NCBI GenBank assembly: GCA_903895695.1
Contig: CAITUY010000116.1
Span: 17,899 to 81,898, forward strand
DNA length: 64,000 bases
Source: an uncultured bacterium
Lineage (GTDB): Bacteria > Verrucomicrobiota > Kiritimatiellia > CAIKKV01 > CAITUY01
Direction of reading: 5' to 3'
In this document: positions 17,981 through 25,660 of the stretch, piece by piece
How the letters are laid out: every line of letters starts with the position of its first letter
How positions within the stretch are numbered: position 1 is the stretch's first letter
Notes under the pieces: generated by a model
The model's input: only the letters and a program-made list of their open reading frames with translations
Told to the model about the DNA's origin: nothing
Databases searched by the model: none
Made by a program: the position numbers and the translations under genes

Positions 17981-18007
17981 GTCTTGGTTCTTTGTTCCTG
18001 GTTCGTC
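17973..18007 (+). repeat. GTTC heptad array B (5 units, + orientation)
   Basis: Exactly 35 bases in five 7-nt units: GTTCTTA, GGTCTTG, GTTCTTT, GTTCCTG and GTTCGTC. The first units overlap the stop codon of the 91-residue gene. It faces array C across a 63-base spacer. The spacer holds the perfect short palindrome ACACGGC-CA-GCCGTGT. Confidence 0.65.
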
Positions 18008-18070
18008 ACACGGCCAGCCGTGTTCGCTGTCATCCCCAGTACAGCCAGCGCCAAGATGCATCGGAACATC

Positions 18071-18105
18071 AGCTAACCAAGAACAACGAACCAAGAACCG
18101 CGAAC
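18071..18105 (-). repeat. GAAC heptad array C (5 units, inverted relative to B)
   Basis: Exactly 35 bases in five units ending in GAAC or TAAC: AGCTAAC, CAAGAAC, AACGAAC, CAAGAAC and CGCGAAC. It ends five bases before the uup stop codon. Its reverse complement is the GTTCNNN pattern of array B, so the two can form an imperfect stem. Confidence 0.65.
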
Positions 18106-18110
18106 ACTTC

Positions 18111-19973
18111 CTATCGCGGTTTCGCCGCGGTCGCCGCGGCCACGGCCACGGCTTCCAGTTCTTCCCAACGTTTGTAGGCGATCGCTAGCTCGGGTCCCAG
18201 GTCCTCAACGCGTTGGGTGGCTTGGGCGATTTCCGCCCGTGGCTTCCGGAAGAAAGCCGGGTCGGCCATGCGGGCATGCCACTGCGCCTGTTCGGCTTCG
18301 AGCGCCTCGATGTGGCCCGGCAGGGACTCCAGCTCGAGCTTTTCCTTCATCGTCAGGCGACGGACCGGCGGCGCCTTGGGCGTCTTGGGCGCTGCCGGCG
18401 CCGTCGACGTTGCCGGGGTGCGGGCGGGCGACGGAGGCAGCACTCGCCGCGCGGCCCAGTCGTCGTAGCCGCCCACGTATTCGTTCACGTACCAGCCTTC
18501 GTCGGGGCCGAGCCATTCCCCGGGCCGGTCGGGATGGTGCTTCTCGAAGACAAGTACGCTCGTGACGACGTTGTTGAGGAAGGCGCGATCGTGGCTGACG
18601 AGCAGGACGGTCCCCGCATAGGCGTCCAACTGTTCTTCGAGCAGATCCAGCGTGTCCAGGTCGAGATCGTTGGTGGGCTCGTCGAGCACGAGCACGTTTG
18701 ACGGTTCCGCGAACAGGCGTGCGAGCAGGAGGCGGTTGCGTTCGCCGCCGGACAAGACCCCAGCCGGTTGGCGGGCCCGGTCGGCTTCAAACAGGAAGTC
18801 CTGCAAGTACCCCAGGATGTGGCGTCGGTTTCCGCCGATCATGACGAACTCGCGGCCCTGTGCGATATTGTCGGACAGCGACGCCGTGTCATCGAGCTGC
18901 GCGCGCAGTTGGTCGGAGTAGGCGATCTGAAGATTGGTGCCGTGAACAACGGATCCTGACTGAGGCTTGAGCCCGCCGGCTTTTTCGGCCTCGAGCAGCA
19001 GCCTCAGCAGCGTGGTCTTGCCGCACCCGTTGGGGCCGAGAATGCCCACCTTGTCGCCGCGCGTGATGACCGTGGTGACATCGCGGACAACCGGTTTGGC
19101 GCCGAACCCAAAGGAAACGCCGTCGGCTTTCAGGACGATATGTCCCGTGCGACCAGCTTCCTGGACGGCCATCTGAACGGGTCCACTGCGTTCGCGGCGT
19201 TGACGGCGATCGGAACGCAGGGCTTCGAGCGCACGCAGTCGTCCCTGGTTGCGGACGGTACGGGCTTTGACGCCCCGCCGGCGCCAGGCTTCTTCCTTCT
19301 CCAGCTTCTTGTCGAACTGTTCCCAGTGTTGCGACTCCGTCGCCAGCGCCTCTTCCTTGCGCTGCAGGAACGTGTCGTAATTGCAGTCCCAGTCGCTGAG
19401 TTTTCCCCGGTCCAACTCGACAACGCGCGAGGCGAGGCGGCGCAGGAAGGCGCGATCATGGGTGACGAACAGGAACGTGCGACAGCGCCGGAGCAGGAAG
19501 TTCTCCAGCCAGGCGATGGAGTCGACATCCAGATGGTTGGTGGGCTCGTCAAGAAGCACGAGGTCGGGTTCGCCGAGGATCGCCTGGGCCAGGAGCACGC
19601 GGCGGCGCGTGCCGCCGGACAGTGTTTCGAAATCGGCTGCCGGATCGAGGTCGAGCCGGCTGAGTGCCTGGTGGGCCTCCAGGAGGCGGCGGTCGTCGTC
19701 GGCATCCGGGCACACGATGTCCAGCACGTGGCCCTTTAGATGCGTGGGCACCTGCTGGGGCAGGCGAGTGACATGCAGGTTGGGTGAGCGGGCTATTTCA
19801 CCGGAATCCGGGGTTGCCTCGCCGGCGAGAATGCGCAACAGGGTACTCTTGCCGGCCCCGTTGGCGCCGAGCAGGCATACGCGGTCGCCGCGTTCGATAT
19901 GCAGTTCGACGTCATCCAGCAACGGCTCGCCGCCGAAACTGAGGCTGATATTCTTGAGACTGAGCAAAGCCAT
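18111..19973 (-). CDS. uup: ABC-F ATPase, Uup family
   Basis: A 620-residue soluble protein with two ABC ATPase domains and no membrane part. Domain 1 has Walker A GANGAGKST and signature LSGGTRRR with LVLLDEPTNHLD; domain 2 has GPNGCGKTT, LSGGERNR and VLVLDEPTNDLD. The domains are joined by a charged linker rich in Lys/Arg/Glu (about 250-300). A Pro/Ala-rich segment follows, then a C-terminal coiled-coil (about 560-620), which is the Uup DNA/ribosome-binding tail. ABC-F proteins act on ribosomes; Uup is linked to ribosome or replication quality control. Start taken at ATG 19973, since the longer reading has no conserved residues. Confidence 0.85.
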   Translation of the reverse strand: MALLSLKNISLSFGGEPLLDDVELHIERGDRVCLLGANGAGKSTLLRILAGEATPDSGEIARSPNLHVTRLPQQVPTHLKGHVLDIVCPDADDDRRLLEAHQALSRLDLDPAADFETLSGGTRRRVLLAQAILGEPDLVLLDEPTNHLDVDSIAWLENFLLRRCRTFLFVTHDRAFLRRLASRVVELDRGKLSDWDCNYDTFLQRKEEALATESQHWEQFDKKLEKEEAWRRRGVKARTVRNQGRLRALEALRSDRRQRRERSGPVQMAVQEAGRTGHIVLKADGVSFGFGAKPVVRDVTTVITRGDKVGILGPNGCGKTTLLRLLLEAEKAGGLKPQSGSVVHGTNLQIAYSDQLRAQLDDTASLSDNIAQGREFVMIGGNRRHILGYLQDFLFEADRARQPAGVLSGGERNRLLLARLFAEPSNVLVLDEPTNDLDLDTLDLLEEQLDAYAGTVLLVSHDRAFLNNVVTSVLVFEKHHPDRPGEWLGPDEGWYVNEYVGGYDDWAARRVLPPSPARTPATSTAPAAPKTPKAPPVRRLTMKEKLELESLPGHIEALEAEQAQWHARMADPAFFRKPRAEIAQATQRVEDLGPELAIAYKRWEELEAVAVAAATAAKPR

Positions 19974-20059
19974 AGGCGCGTTTTCCCGGACAGTTATGAA
20001 AATGGGCGGGCATGATAGCAGAGCAGGCAGCGGTATCCAAGCAGAAGCCGGGAGCACAA

Positions 20060-20088
20060 TTGACCGGCCTCCGGCGATTGGCTATCTT
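20060..20088 (+). promoter_or_regulatory. Putative promoter of the antitoxin/PIN unit
   Basis: TTGACC at 20060-20065, 17-base spacer, TATCTT at 20083-20088. A consensus-like AGGAGG ribosome site follows at 20103-20108, and the ATG at 20115. Spacing is ideal; recognised by sequence only. Confidence 0.5.
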
Positions 20089-20114
20089 CTTGGTCAGAGT
20101 GAAGGAGGCCGCAC

Positions 20115-20348
20115 ATGCTAGCCATACAAGGTATCTACGACAGCAAGACGATCCAGCCACTAGAGCCGGTTCGAGCGCACGCGAATGTGAGAGTGATCAT
20201 CACGTTTATGGAGTCCGAACCGTTGAGCGACCTGCCGGTAACGCAAATTGAGGACGTGGCCGGGTGCCTGCATTACAGCGGTCCGGCCAAGACGATGGCC
20301 GATATGGAAACGGCGATTCGGAAGGGCGTTGCGGAGCAGTGGAAATGA
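20115..20348 (+). CDS. AF2212-type antitoxin (DUF104-like)
   Basis: A 77-residue protein whose N-terminus (MLAIQGIYDSKTIQPLEPV) matches the AF2212/DUF104 pattern of a short beta strand, a Y...G motif and PLEPL, followed by VRVIITF. Such proteins are antitoxins for PIN-domain ribonucleases. Its stop codon overlaps the start of a PIN reading frame (ATGATG/TGA), as in VapBC-type operons. The downstream toxin is broken, so this antitoxin is probably orphaned. Confidence 0.6.
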   Translation: MLAIQGIYDSKTIQPLEPVRAHANVRVIITFMESEPLSDLPVTQIEDVAGCLHYSGPAKTMADMETAIRKGVAEQWK

Positions 20349-20419
20349 TGGCCGTGGACACCAATGTGGTCGTGCGTTTTCTCACCCGCGACGATGCCAA
20401 AGTGAAACGCGGTCGGTGA
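20345..20419 (+). pseudogene. Truncated PIN-domain (VapC-like) toxin remnant
   Basis: A 24-codon reading frame, MMAVDTNVVVRFLTRDD plus a short tail, then TGA. The segment AVDTNVVVRFLTRDD is the signature N-terminus of PIN-domain VapC toxins, including the first catalytic Asp. A full protein is about 130 residues, so all later acidic residues are lost. The frame ends shortly before the GIY-YIG gene, suggesting deletion or insertion of that island. Confidence 0.65.
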
Positions 20420-20448
20420 GTGGCGGAGGTCGTTCGTGGAGAGCTTGA

Positions 20449-21339
20449 ATGAAGGCTGAATTTACTTTTCAACTCAATGATCTTCTGCAGAAACACGGTA
20501 TTCGTCCCGCAGAGGTGTTGGTCGTACGCCATCGCCCCGTGGAGCCTAAGCTGCGTAAGACACTCCCATGGCTGGCTTCAGCCAAACCCGATCTTTATAA
20601 CGCATACCAGCAGGCACAATTCCCGAAGGTAGAGAAGGCGTTTACGCGAGCCAAGTACATAGCGTCATTCATAGGTGTCGATGCTGGTACGGCACTGTTT
20701 ATTGGACTCTATGCGGTGAAGGGCTGGCGACCGCTCGGCTTGAAGGGGTTTTGGCGGATTCCCGCAAACAAGGAACTTCATGAGTCTTTCGGGATGGCTG
20801 GATCTGGGGGGGGACGGTCCACGACCCTGTGGTTTAACCTAGTCCTCAATAGCGAATTCTACCAAGACTGGCGTGGACGTTTGGTCATTCGCTGGCCAGG
20901 GCCTGAAAGATCCTGGTGGCGGTGGGCAGATCGCAACATTTTCGAAATAGGCGCGATCCGCGAGTCAGTCGCCTTCGAAGAAGCAATGCCGGCGTGGAAC
21001 GATCTGGTCGTAACATGGCCGGAATTGAAGGTACTGCCTTCGAAATGGAGGGTCTCGCTGAGGGAGTGGCGTGGCATTTACTACATTGTGGATTCCGTAG
21101 ATGGCCGAGGATACGTCGGCGCAGCCTATGGTGCCGAGAATATTCTGGATCGGTGGCTAAACTACTGTGTATCCGGCGATGGCGGTAACAAAAAACTGCG
21201 AAAATGCGACCCGAATAATTTCCAATTCAGCATCCTCGAACGTGTTTCGCCCGATATGCCGTCCGACCGGGTCATTGAATTAGAGCAAACCTGGAAGACC
21301 CGACTCCACACACGGGAATATGGCCTTAATGAGAATTAG
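20449..21339 (+). CDS. GIY-YIG nuclease-domain protein
   Basis: A 296-residue protein, visibly more AT-rich than its neighbours, which suggests recent acquisition. The C-terminus (about 210-295) is a GIY-YIG endonuclease-like domain: WRGIYYIVDSVDGRGYVGAA, an Arg in ILDRWLNYC and a late Glu/Leu motif VIELEQTWKTRL. These match the paired tyrosines, arginine and glutamate of the fold. The N-terminal two thirds show no family I recognise; they may bind DNA or partner proteins. The nuclease domain supports a role in mobile DNA or defence, but this is inference. It sits between the broken PIN gene and the DUF4160/DUF2442 pair. Confidence 0.65.
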   Translation: MKAEFTFQLNDLLQKHGIRPAEVLVVRHRPVEPKLRKTLPWLASAKPDLYNAYQQAQFPKVEKAFTRAKYIASFIGVDAGTALFIGLYAVKGWRPLGLKGFWRIPANKELHESFGMAGSGGGRSTTLWFNLVLNSEFYQDWRGRLVIRWPGPERSWWRWADRNIFEIGAIRESVAFEEAMPAWNDLVVTWPELKVLPSKWRVSLREWRGIYYIVDSVDGRGYVGAAYGAENILDRWLNYCVSGDGGNKKLRKCDPNNFQFSILERVSPDMPSDRVIELEQTWKTRLHTREYGLNEN

Positions 21340-21416
21340 CCGCGAACCCGATGCCGTCTTGGGTGGGTATTGGCTGAAATAGCAGAGGGGCAAGGCGGTG
21401 GAGTTAGGGAGGATAC

Positions 21417-21683
21417 ATGCCGGAAATAAGTAGGTTTCTCGGGATTATTATCCGGATGTTTGCAGAACCGGAAACGCAGCACCACATGCCGCAGTTCCAT
21501 GCCTACTATCAGGGCAACGTTGCCGTGTACGCCATAGAAGGGATCGCCTTGCTGGCTGGTGAGTTACCCAAGCGGCAACAGAGGCTGGTGGAAGGCTGGG
21601 CGGAATTGCATCAGGATGAATTGAGGGCGGACTGGGAACGTCTGATGTCAGGTCGAAATCCGGCGCCGATTCCGCCGCTTTGA
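21417..21683 (+). CDS. DUF4160 domain protein (toxin-like)
   Basis: An 88-residue protein matching the DUF4160 pattern: MPEISRFLGIIIRMF, then the HHMPQFHAYYQG metal- or RNA-site-like motif, and a closing EGWAELHQDEL helix. DUF4160 proteins are thought to be toxin-type partners of DUF2442 proteins encoded next to them. Here the DUF2442 gene begins 14 bases downstream. Confidence 0.75.
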   Translation: MPEISRFLGIIIRMFAEPETQHHMPQFHAYYQGNVAVYAIEGIALLAGELPKRQQRLVEGWAELHQDELRADWERLMSGRNPAPIPPL

Positions 21684-21697
21684 TAGAGGAGGCGACG

Positions 21698-22087
21698 ATG
21701 AAACACGAGTTACACCAGGTGACCTCCTTCTCGATAGTCGGTCCTTACGTTTTGCGACTGGTCTTCGAAGATGGAACGTCGCAGACGATTGACTTCCGTC
21801 CCGTTCTGAAGGGCGAGATGTTCAGCCCCCTGCGTGAACTGGCGCTGTTCAATAGGGCGCGACTTGACCCGGAGTGCCACACCGTAGTGTGGCCGAACGG
21901 CGCGGATTTCGATCCGGCGACGCTACATGATTGGCCGGAATGTTCGGCAGATTTCATTGCGATGGCCCGGAAATGGGCGGAACCGGGACACCCACTCTTG
22001 GCAGTGGCCGAAGGAGACCGGGGGTATGTGACCAAGCGGCCCAAACGCCTGTCGAAGGTGGGAAAGAAGGCAGGTAACCGCGCATAG
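21698..22087 (+). CDS. DUF2442 domain protein (antitoxin-like)
   Basis: A 129-residue protein of the DUF2442 family, with YVLRLVFEDGTSQTIDF, PVLKGEMFSPLRELALF and VVWPNGADFDPATLHDW. It is usually paired with DUF4160 and considered its antitoxin. ATG 21698 is preferred because GAGGAGG lies seven bases upstream; an alternative at 21680 overlaps the DUF4160 gene end. Confidence 0.75.
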   Translation: MKHELHQVTSFSIVGPYVLRLVFEDGTSQTIDFRPVLKGEMFSPLRELALFNRARLDPECHTVVWPNGADFDPATLHDWPECSADFIAMARKWAEPGHPLLAVAEGDRGYVTKRPKRLSKVGKKAGNRA

Positions 22088-22149
22088 CGCGATGGGCATG
22101 GATGGGATGGGCCATTCGGGCTAACCCTTGACTGTTGGTATTCGGCTGG

Positions 22150-22180
22150 GCTGCGGACGGCTCGGAGATCCGTCCCTACC
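22150..22180. repeat. Short inverted repeat, REP-like candidate
   Basis: GGACGG at 22155-22160 and CCGTCC at 22170-22175 form a 6-bp hairpin with a nine-base loop in the 230-base gap before gatC. Only one copy is visible. It may be a terminator-like or REP element. Confidence 0.25.
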
Positions 22181-22314
22181 TGCCGCACGCGGAGTCCGAG
22201 GGGAGCAGAACGGTTTGCTCGCCGATCGTTCGGCCTTCACTCGTGCTGTCACTCGTGCTTGAACCGGACCCGGTTCTGCGCTATCAAGAGATTTCCCAAC
22301 AGGCGGCAGGAGCT

Positions 22315-22629
22315 ATGACACAAGCATACCAGGACACGCAGCAGGCGGGCGCGACGATCGACGTGCGCTATGTCGCCAATCTGGCCCGGCTCAACCTGAC
22401 GGATGCGGAGGTCGCGACGTTCCAGGCCCAACTCAGCCAGATCGTGGCGTATGTCAACGAGATCCGCGCGCTGGATGTCGAGGGCGTCGAGCCCACTGCG
22501 CATGCCGCGCCGGTCCGCAATGTGTTTCGGGACGACGTGGTCGTACCAGGCCTGGAGCGCGAACAGGCGATCGCCAATGCCCCAGAGCACAGCGCTGACC
22601 TGTTCAAGGTCCCGACGATCGTGGAGTAG
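22315..22629 (+). CDS. gatC: Asp/Glu-tRNA amidotransferase subunit C
   Basis: A 104-residue subunit of the GatCAB amidotransferase, which converts Glu-tRNA(Gln) or Asp-tRNA(Asn) to the amide form. The opening IDVRYVANLARLNLTDAE and the typical helix EIRALDVEGVEPTAHA followed by RNVFRDD are diagnostic. The start is fixed by an AGGAG site just upstream. The first of gatC-gatA-gatB. The cell therefore probably uses the indirect route for Gln and/or Asn tRNA. Confidence 0.9.
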   Translation: MTQAYQDTQQAGATIDVRYVANLARLNLTDAEVATFQAQLSQIVAYVNEIRALDVEGVEPTAHAAPVRNVFRDDVVVPGLEREQAIANAPEHSADLFKVPTIVE

Positions 22630-22635
22630 CGACGG

Positions 22636-24096
22636 ATGAGCGAACTGCATACCCTGGGCGTGCACGAGGTGCTTGAACGGCTCAACCGCCGCGAGTGCTC
22701 CTCGGAAGACATCGTCCGCGATGTGCTGGCCGCGATCGGGCGCATTGACGGCACCATCGACGGCTATCTTTCCGTCGCGGCCGAGGACGCGCTTGCCCAG
22801 GCCAGGGCCGCAGACGAGGCGCGCCGCCAGGGCGCCGGTGGCCGCCTGCTCGGTGTGCCGATCGCCGTTAAGGACGTGCTCAACGTCAGGGGCCAACCCT
22901 GCGGCTGTGCCTCGCGTATTCTTCAAGGCTATGTCTCGCCCTATGACGCCACAGCCGTGGCCCGCCTGCGCGCCGAGGGGGCCGTTTTCCTGGGGCGCAC
23001 CAACATGGACGAGTTCGCCATGGGCTCCAGCACCGAGAACTCGGCGTTCAAAGTCACGCGGAACCCGTGGAACCGCAATTGCGTGCCCGGCGGTTCCAGC
23101 GGCGGTTCGGCGGCCGTGGTCGCGGCCGACGAGGCGATCGCGGCCCTGGGCTCGGATACCGGCGGCTCGGTCCGCCAGCCGGCCTCGTTCTGCGGGTGCG
23201 TCGGGCTCAAGCCGAGTTACGGCAGGATTTCGCGCTACGGGCTGACGGCGTTTGCCTCATCTCTGGACCAAATCGGCCCGATGACCAAGTCCGTGCGCGA
23301 CGCGGCCTTGCTGTTGCAGGTCATGGCGGGCCACGATCCGCATGATTCCAGTTGCCTGCCCGACCCGGTGCCCGACTATGCCGCGGCATTGGTGCCTGAT
23401 CTGAAGGGGATGAGGCTGGGACTGCCGCGCGAATACTTTGTGGGAGGCTCCGACCCGGAGGTCGAGCGTGCCATTCGCGCGGCTGTCGAAGTCTGCCGCG
23501 GGTTGGGGGCCGAGATCGTGGATGTCGCCCTGCCGCACACGCCGTACGTGATCGCCACGTATTACGTCATCGCCACGGCCGAGGCCTCCGCCAACTTGGC
23601 GCGGTTCGATGGCGTGCGTTATGGCACCCGGGCCGCGGGTGCGGAGGATCCGATCGACCTCTACAAGCGGACCCGCGAGCAAGGCTTCGGGCCAGAGGTC
23701 AAGCGTCGCATCATCCTGGGCACGTACGTGCTCAGCAGCGGCTACCACGACGCGTATTACCTCAGGGCCCAGAAGGTCCGGACGTTGATCCGTCGGGATT
23801 TCGAGCAGGCGTTCCAGTCTTGTGATGCGATCGTGGCGCCGGTGGCGCCGACGCCGGCGTACCCGATCGGCGAGAAGGGCGGCGACCCACTCCAGATGTA
23901 CTTGGGCGATATCTTTACGGTGCCGGTAAACCTGGCGGGCATCTGCGGGATGTCGGTGCCCTGCGGCTTCACAACCCGGCAGATGCCGGTGGGTCTTCAG
24001 ATTCTCGGACCGGCCTTGGGCGAGGGGAGCATTCTACGCGTGGGCCATGCCTACGAGCAGGCGGGTGGTTGGAGCCACCGGCGCCCGCCCCTATAA
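22636..24096 (+). CDS. gatA: Asp/Glu-tRNA amidotransferase subunit A
   Basis: A 486-residue amidase-signature enzyme that supplies ammonia from glutamine. The catalytic Lys is in PIAVKDVL, the cis-Ser and nucleophilic Ser lie in GGSSGGSAAVVAA and GSDTGGSVRQP, and SLDQIGPMTKSVRDAA is a further family motif. Starts six bases after gatC and ends just before gatB, so one operon. Confidence 0.93.
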   Translation: MSELHTLGVHEVLERLNRRECSSEDIVRDVLAAIGRIDGTIDGYLSVAAEDALAQARAADEARRQGAGGRLLGVPIAVKDVLNVRGQPCGCASRILQGYVSPYDATAVARLRAEGAVFLGRTNMDEFAMGSSTENSAFKVTRNPWNRNCVPGGSSGGSAAVVAADEAIAALGSDTGGSVRQPASFCGCVGLKPSYGRISRYGLTAFASSLDQIGPMTKSVRDAALLLQVMAGHDPHDSSCLPDPVPDYAAALVPDLKGMRLGLPREYFVGGSDPEVERAIRAAVEVCRGLGAEIVDVALPHTPYVIATYYVIATAEASANLARFDGVRYGTRAAGAEDPIDLYKRTREQGFGPEVKRRIILGTYVLSSGYHDAYYLRAQKVRTLIRRDFEQAFQSCDAIVAPVAPTPAYPIGEKGGDPLQMYLGDIFTVPVNLAGICGMSVPCGFTTRQMPVGLQILGPALGEGSILRVGHAYEQAGGWSHRRPPL

Positions 24097-24107
24097 ACGG
24101 AATCGAC

Positions 24108-25541
24108 ATGGGTAAATACCGCACAACCATCGGCCTTGAAGTCCACGTCCAACTCAAGACGCATTCCAAGATGTTTTGCGGATGCGGTACGGACTTCGGG
24201 GCGCCGCCGAACACGCACGTGTGCCCCGTGTGCCTCGGGTATCCGGGGGCCTTGCCGGTCATGAACCGCGACGCCATCCGGCTGACGGTGATCTCGGGAT
24301 TGATGCTCGGATGCCGCATCAATTCCTACAGCAAGTTCGACCGCAAGAACTACTTTTACCCGGACATGCCGAAGAACTACCAGATCACACAGTACGACCT
24401 GCCGCTCTGCCTGGGCGGGAGCGTCGAAATCGAGGTTGGCGGCCGGGTCAGGACCATCGGAATCACGCGCATTCACCTCGAGGAAGACGTCGCCAAGAAC
24501 CTGCACTACGCGACGTGGAGCGGAATCGATTTCAACCGGGCGGGGGTGCCGCTCATGGAGATCGTGTCGGAGCCCGATCTGGAATCTCCCGAGGAGGCGT
24601 CGGCCTATCTCCTGGCGCTTCGGCAGATTCTGACCTACGCGGGTGTCAGCGACTGCAATCTCGAGGAAGGCAACATGCGCTGCGACGCCAACTGCAGCCT
24701 GCGGCCTGCCGACCGGGTCGAGCTCGGCACGAAGGTTGAGATCAAGAACATCAACACCGTCAAGGGGGTGCAGGGCGCCCTGGAGTACGAGGAGATCCGC
24801 CAGGCCGAGGCACTGGACGGCGGCCGGACGATTGTCCAGGAAACGCGGCGCTGGGATGCCGACCTGGGGATCACCTCGTCGATGCGGACCAAGGAAGACG
24901 CGCACGACTACCGCTACTTCCCTGAGCCGGACCTGATGCCGGTGGCGTTGCCGGCCGAGCAAGTGGCGGCGTGGAAGGCGGCCCTGCCCGAGTTGCCCCA
25001 GGCGCGTCGGGAGCGCTTTGTGGCGCAGTACGGCCTGCCGGAATACGATGCGCGGGTGCTGGCGGCGGAACGCGCGGTGGCCGACTATTTCGAGGCGGCA
25101 CTGCGCCTCATCCCGGGGTCCCCCAAGGCGGTTTCGAATTGGGTCATGACTGACGTGCTGAGGGTGCTGTCTGAACGCACGATCGACATCGGGCGGTTCC
25201 CGATCCCGGCGGACGCGCTCGCGGAATTGATCGGCCTGGCCGAGAAGCGTGTCATCAATTCCAACACGGCCCGGGACGTGTTTGCGCTCATGCTTGATGA
25301 GGGCGGCCGGGCGGGCGACATTGTCAAGACACGCGGCCTGGCGCAGGTCAGTGACACCGCTGCGATCGAAAAGGTGGTCGAGCAGGCCATCGCGGAGAAT
25401 GCCAAGTCGGCCGAGGACTTTCGCCAGGGCAAGGCAGCGGCGCTCAAGTTCCTGGTGGGGCAGGTGATGCGCCTGAGCAAAGGCAAGGCCAATCCCCAGA
25501 TGGCGACCGAAATGCTCGTCGCGCGGCTTGGCAAAGGATGA
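24108..25541 (+). CDS. gatB: Asp/Glu-tRNA amidotransferase subunit B
   Basis: A 477-residue subunit that phosphorylates the carboxyl group of mischarged tRNA. Hallmarks are TIGLEVHVQL, a zinc-ribbon-like CGC...CPVC region (about residues 24-44), FYPDMPKNYQI, DFNRAGVPLMEIV-type SGIDFNRAGVPLMEIV, and the tail domain ending near GKANPQMATEML. ATG 24108 gives the conserved N-terminus; the longer frame overlaps gatA. Confidence 0.93.
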   Translation: MGKYRTTIGLEVHVQLKTHSKMFCGCGTDFGAPPNTHVCPVCLGYPGALPVMNRDAIRLTVISGLMLGCRINSYSKFDRKNYFYPDMPKNYQITQYDLPLCLGGSVEIEVGGRVRTIGITRIHLEEDVAKNLHYATWSGIDFNRAGVPLMEIVSEPDLESPEEASAYLLALRQILTYAGVSDCNLEEGNMRCDANCSLRPADRVELGTKVEIKNINTVKGVQGALEYEEIRQAEALDGGRTIVQETRRWDADLGITSSMRTKEDAHDYRYFPEPDLMPVALPAEQVAAWKAALPELPQARRERFVAQYGLPEYDARVLAAERAVADYFEAALRLIPGSPKAVSNWVMTDVLRVLSERTIDIGRFPIPADALAELIGLAEKRVINSNTARDVFALMLDEGGRAGDIVKTRGLAQVSDTAAIEKVVEQAIAENAKSAEDFRQGKAAALKFLVGQVMRLSKGKANPQMATEMLVARLGKG

Positions 25542-25553
25542 CCCGCACGGCGT

Positions 25554-25583
25554 TTGACCGTCGCCGCGGCAACGTGGTAGACT
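25554..25583 (+). promoter_or_regulatory. Putative promoter of the pilus ATPase cluster
   Basis: TTGACC at 25554-25559, an 18-base spacer and TAGACT at 25578-25583, downstream of gatB and about 80 bases before the first ATPase gene. Confidence 0.45.
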
Positions 25584-25660
25584 CGGGATTCGCGGACTTT
25601 GTGCTCGATGAACGCAAGACTTGGCCCGGACGGCAGGGCAGGCCATGAAAGGAAGCGGCG

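Noticed and set aside
22088..22314. tRNA or riboswitch before gatC
   Set aside because: No cloverleaf or T-loop pattern visible; only a 6-bp inverted repeat.
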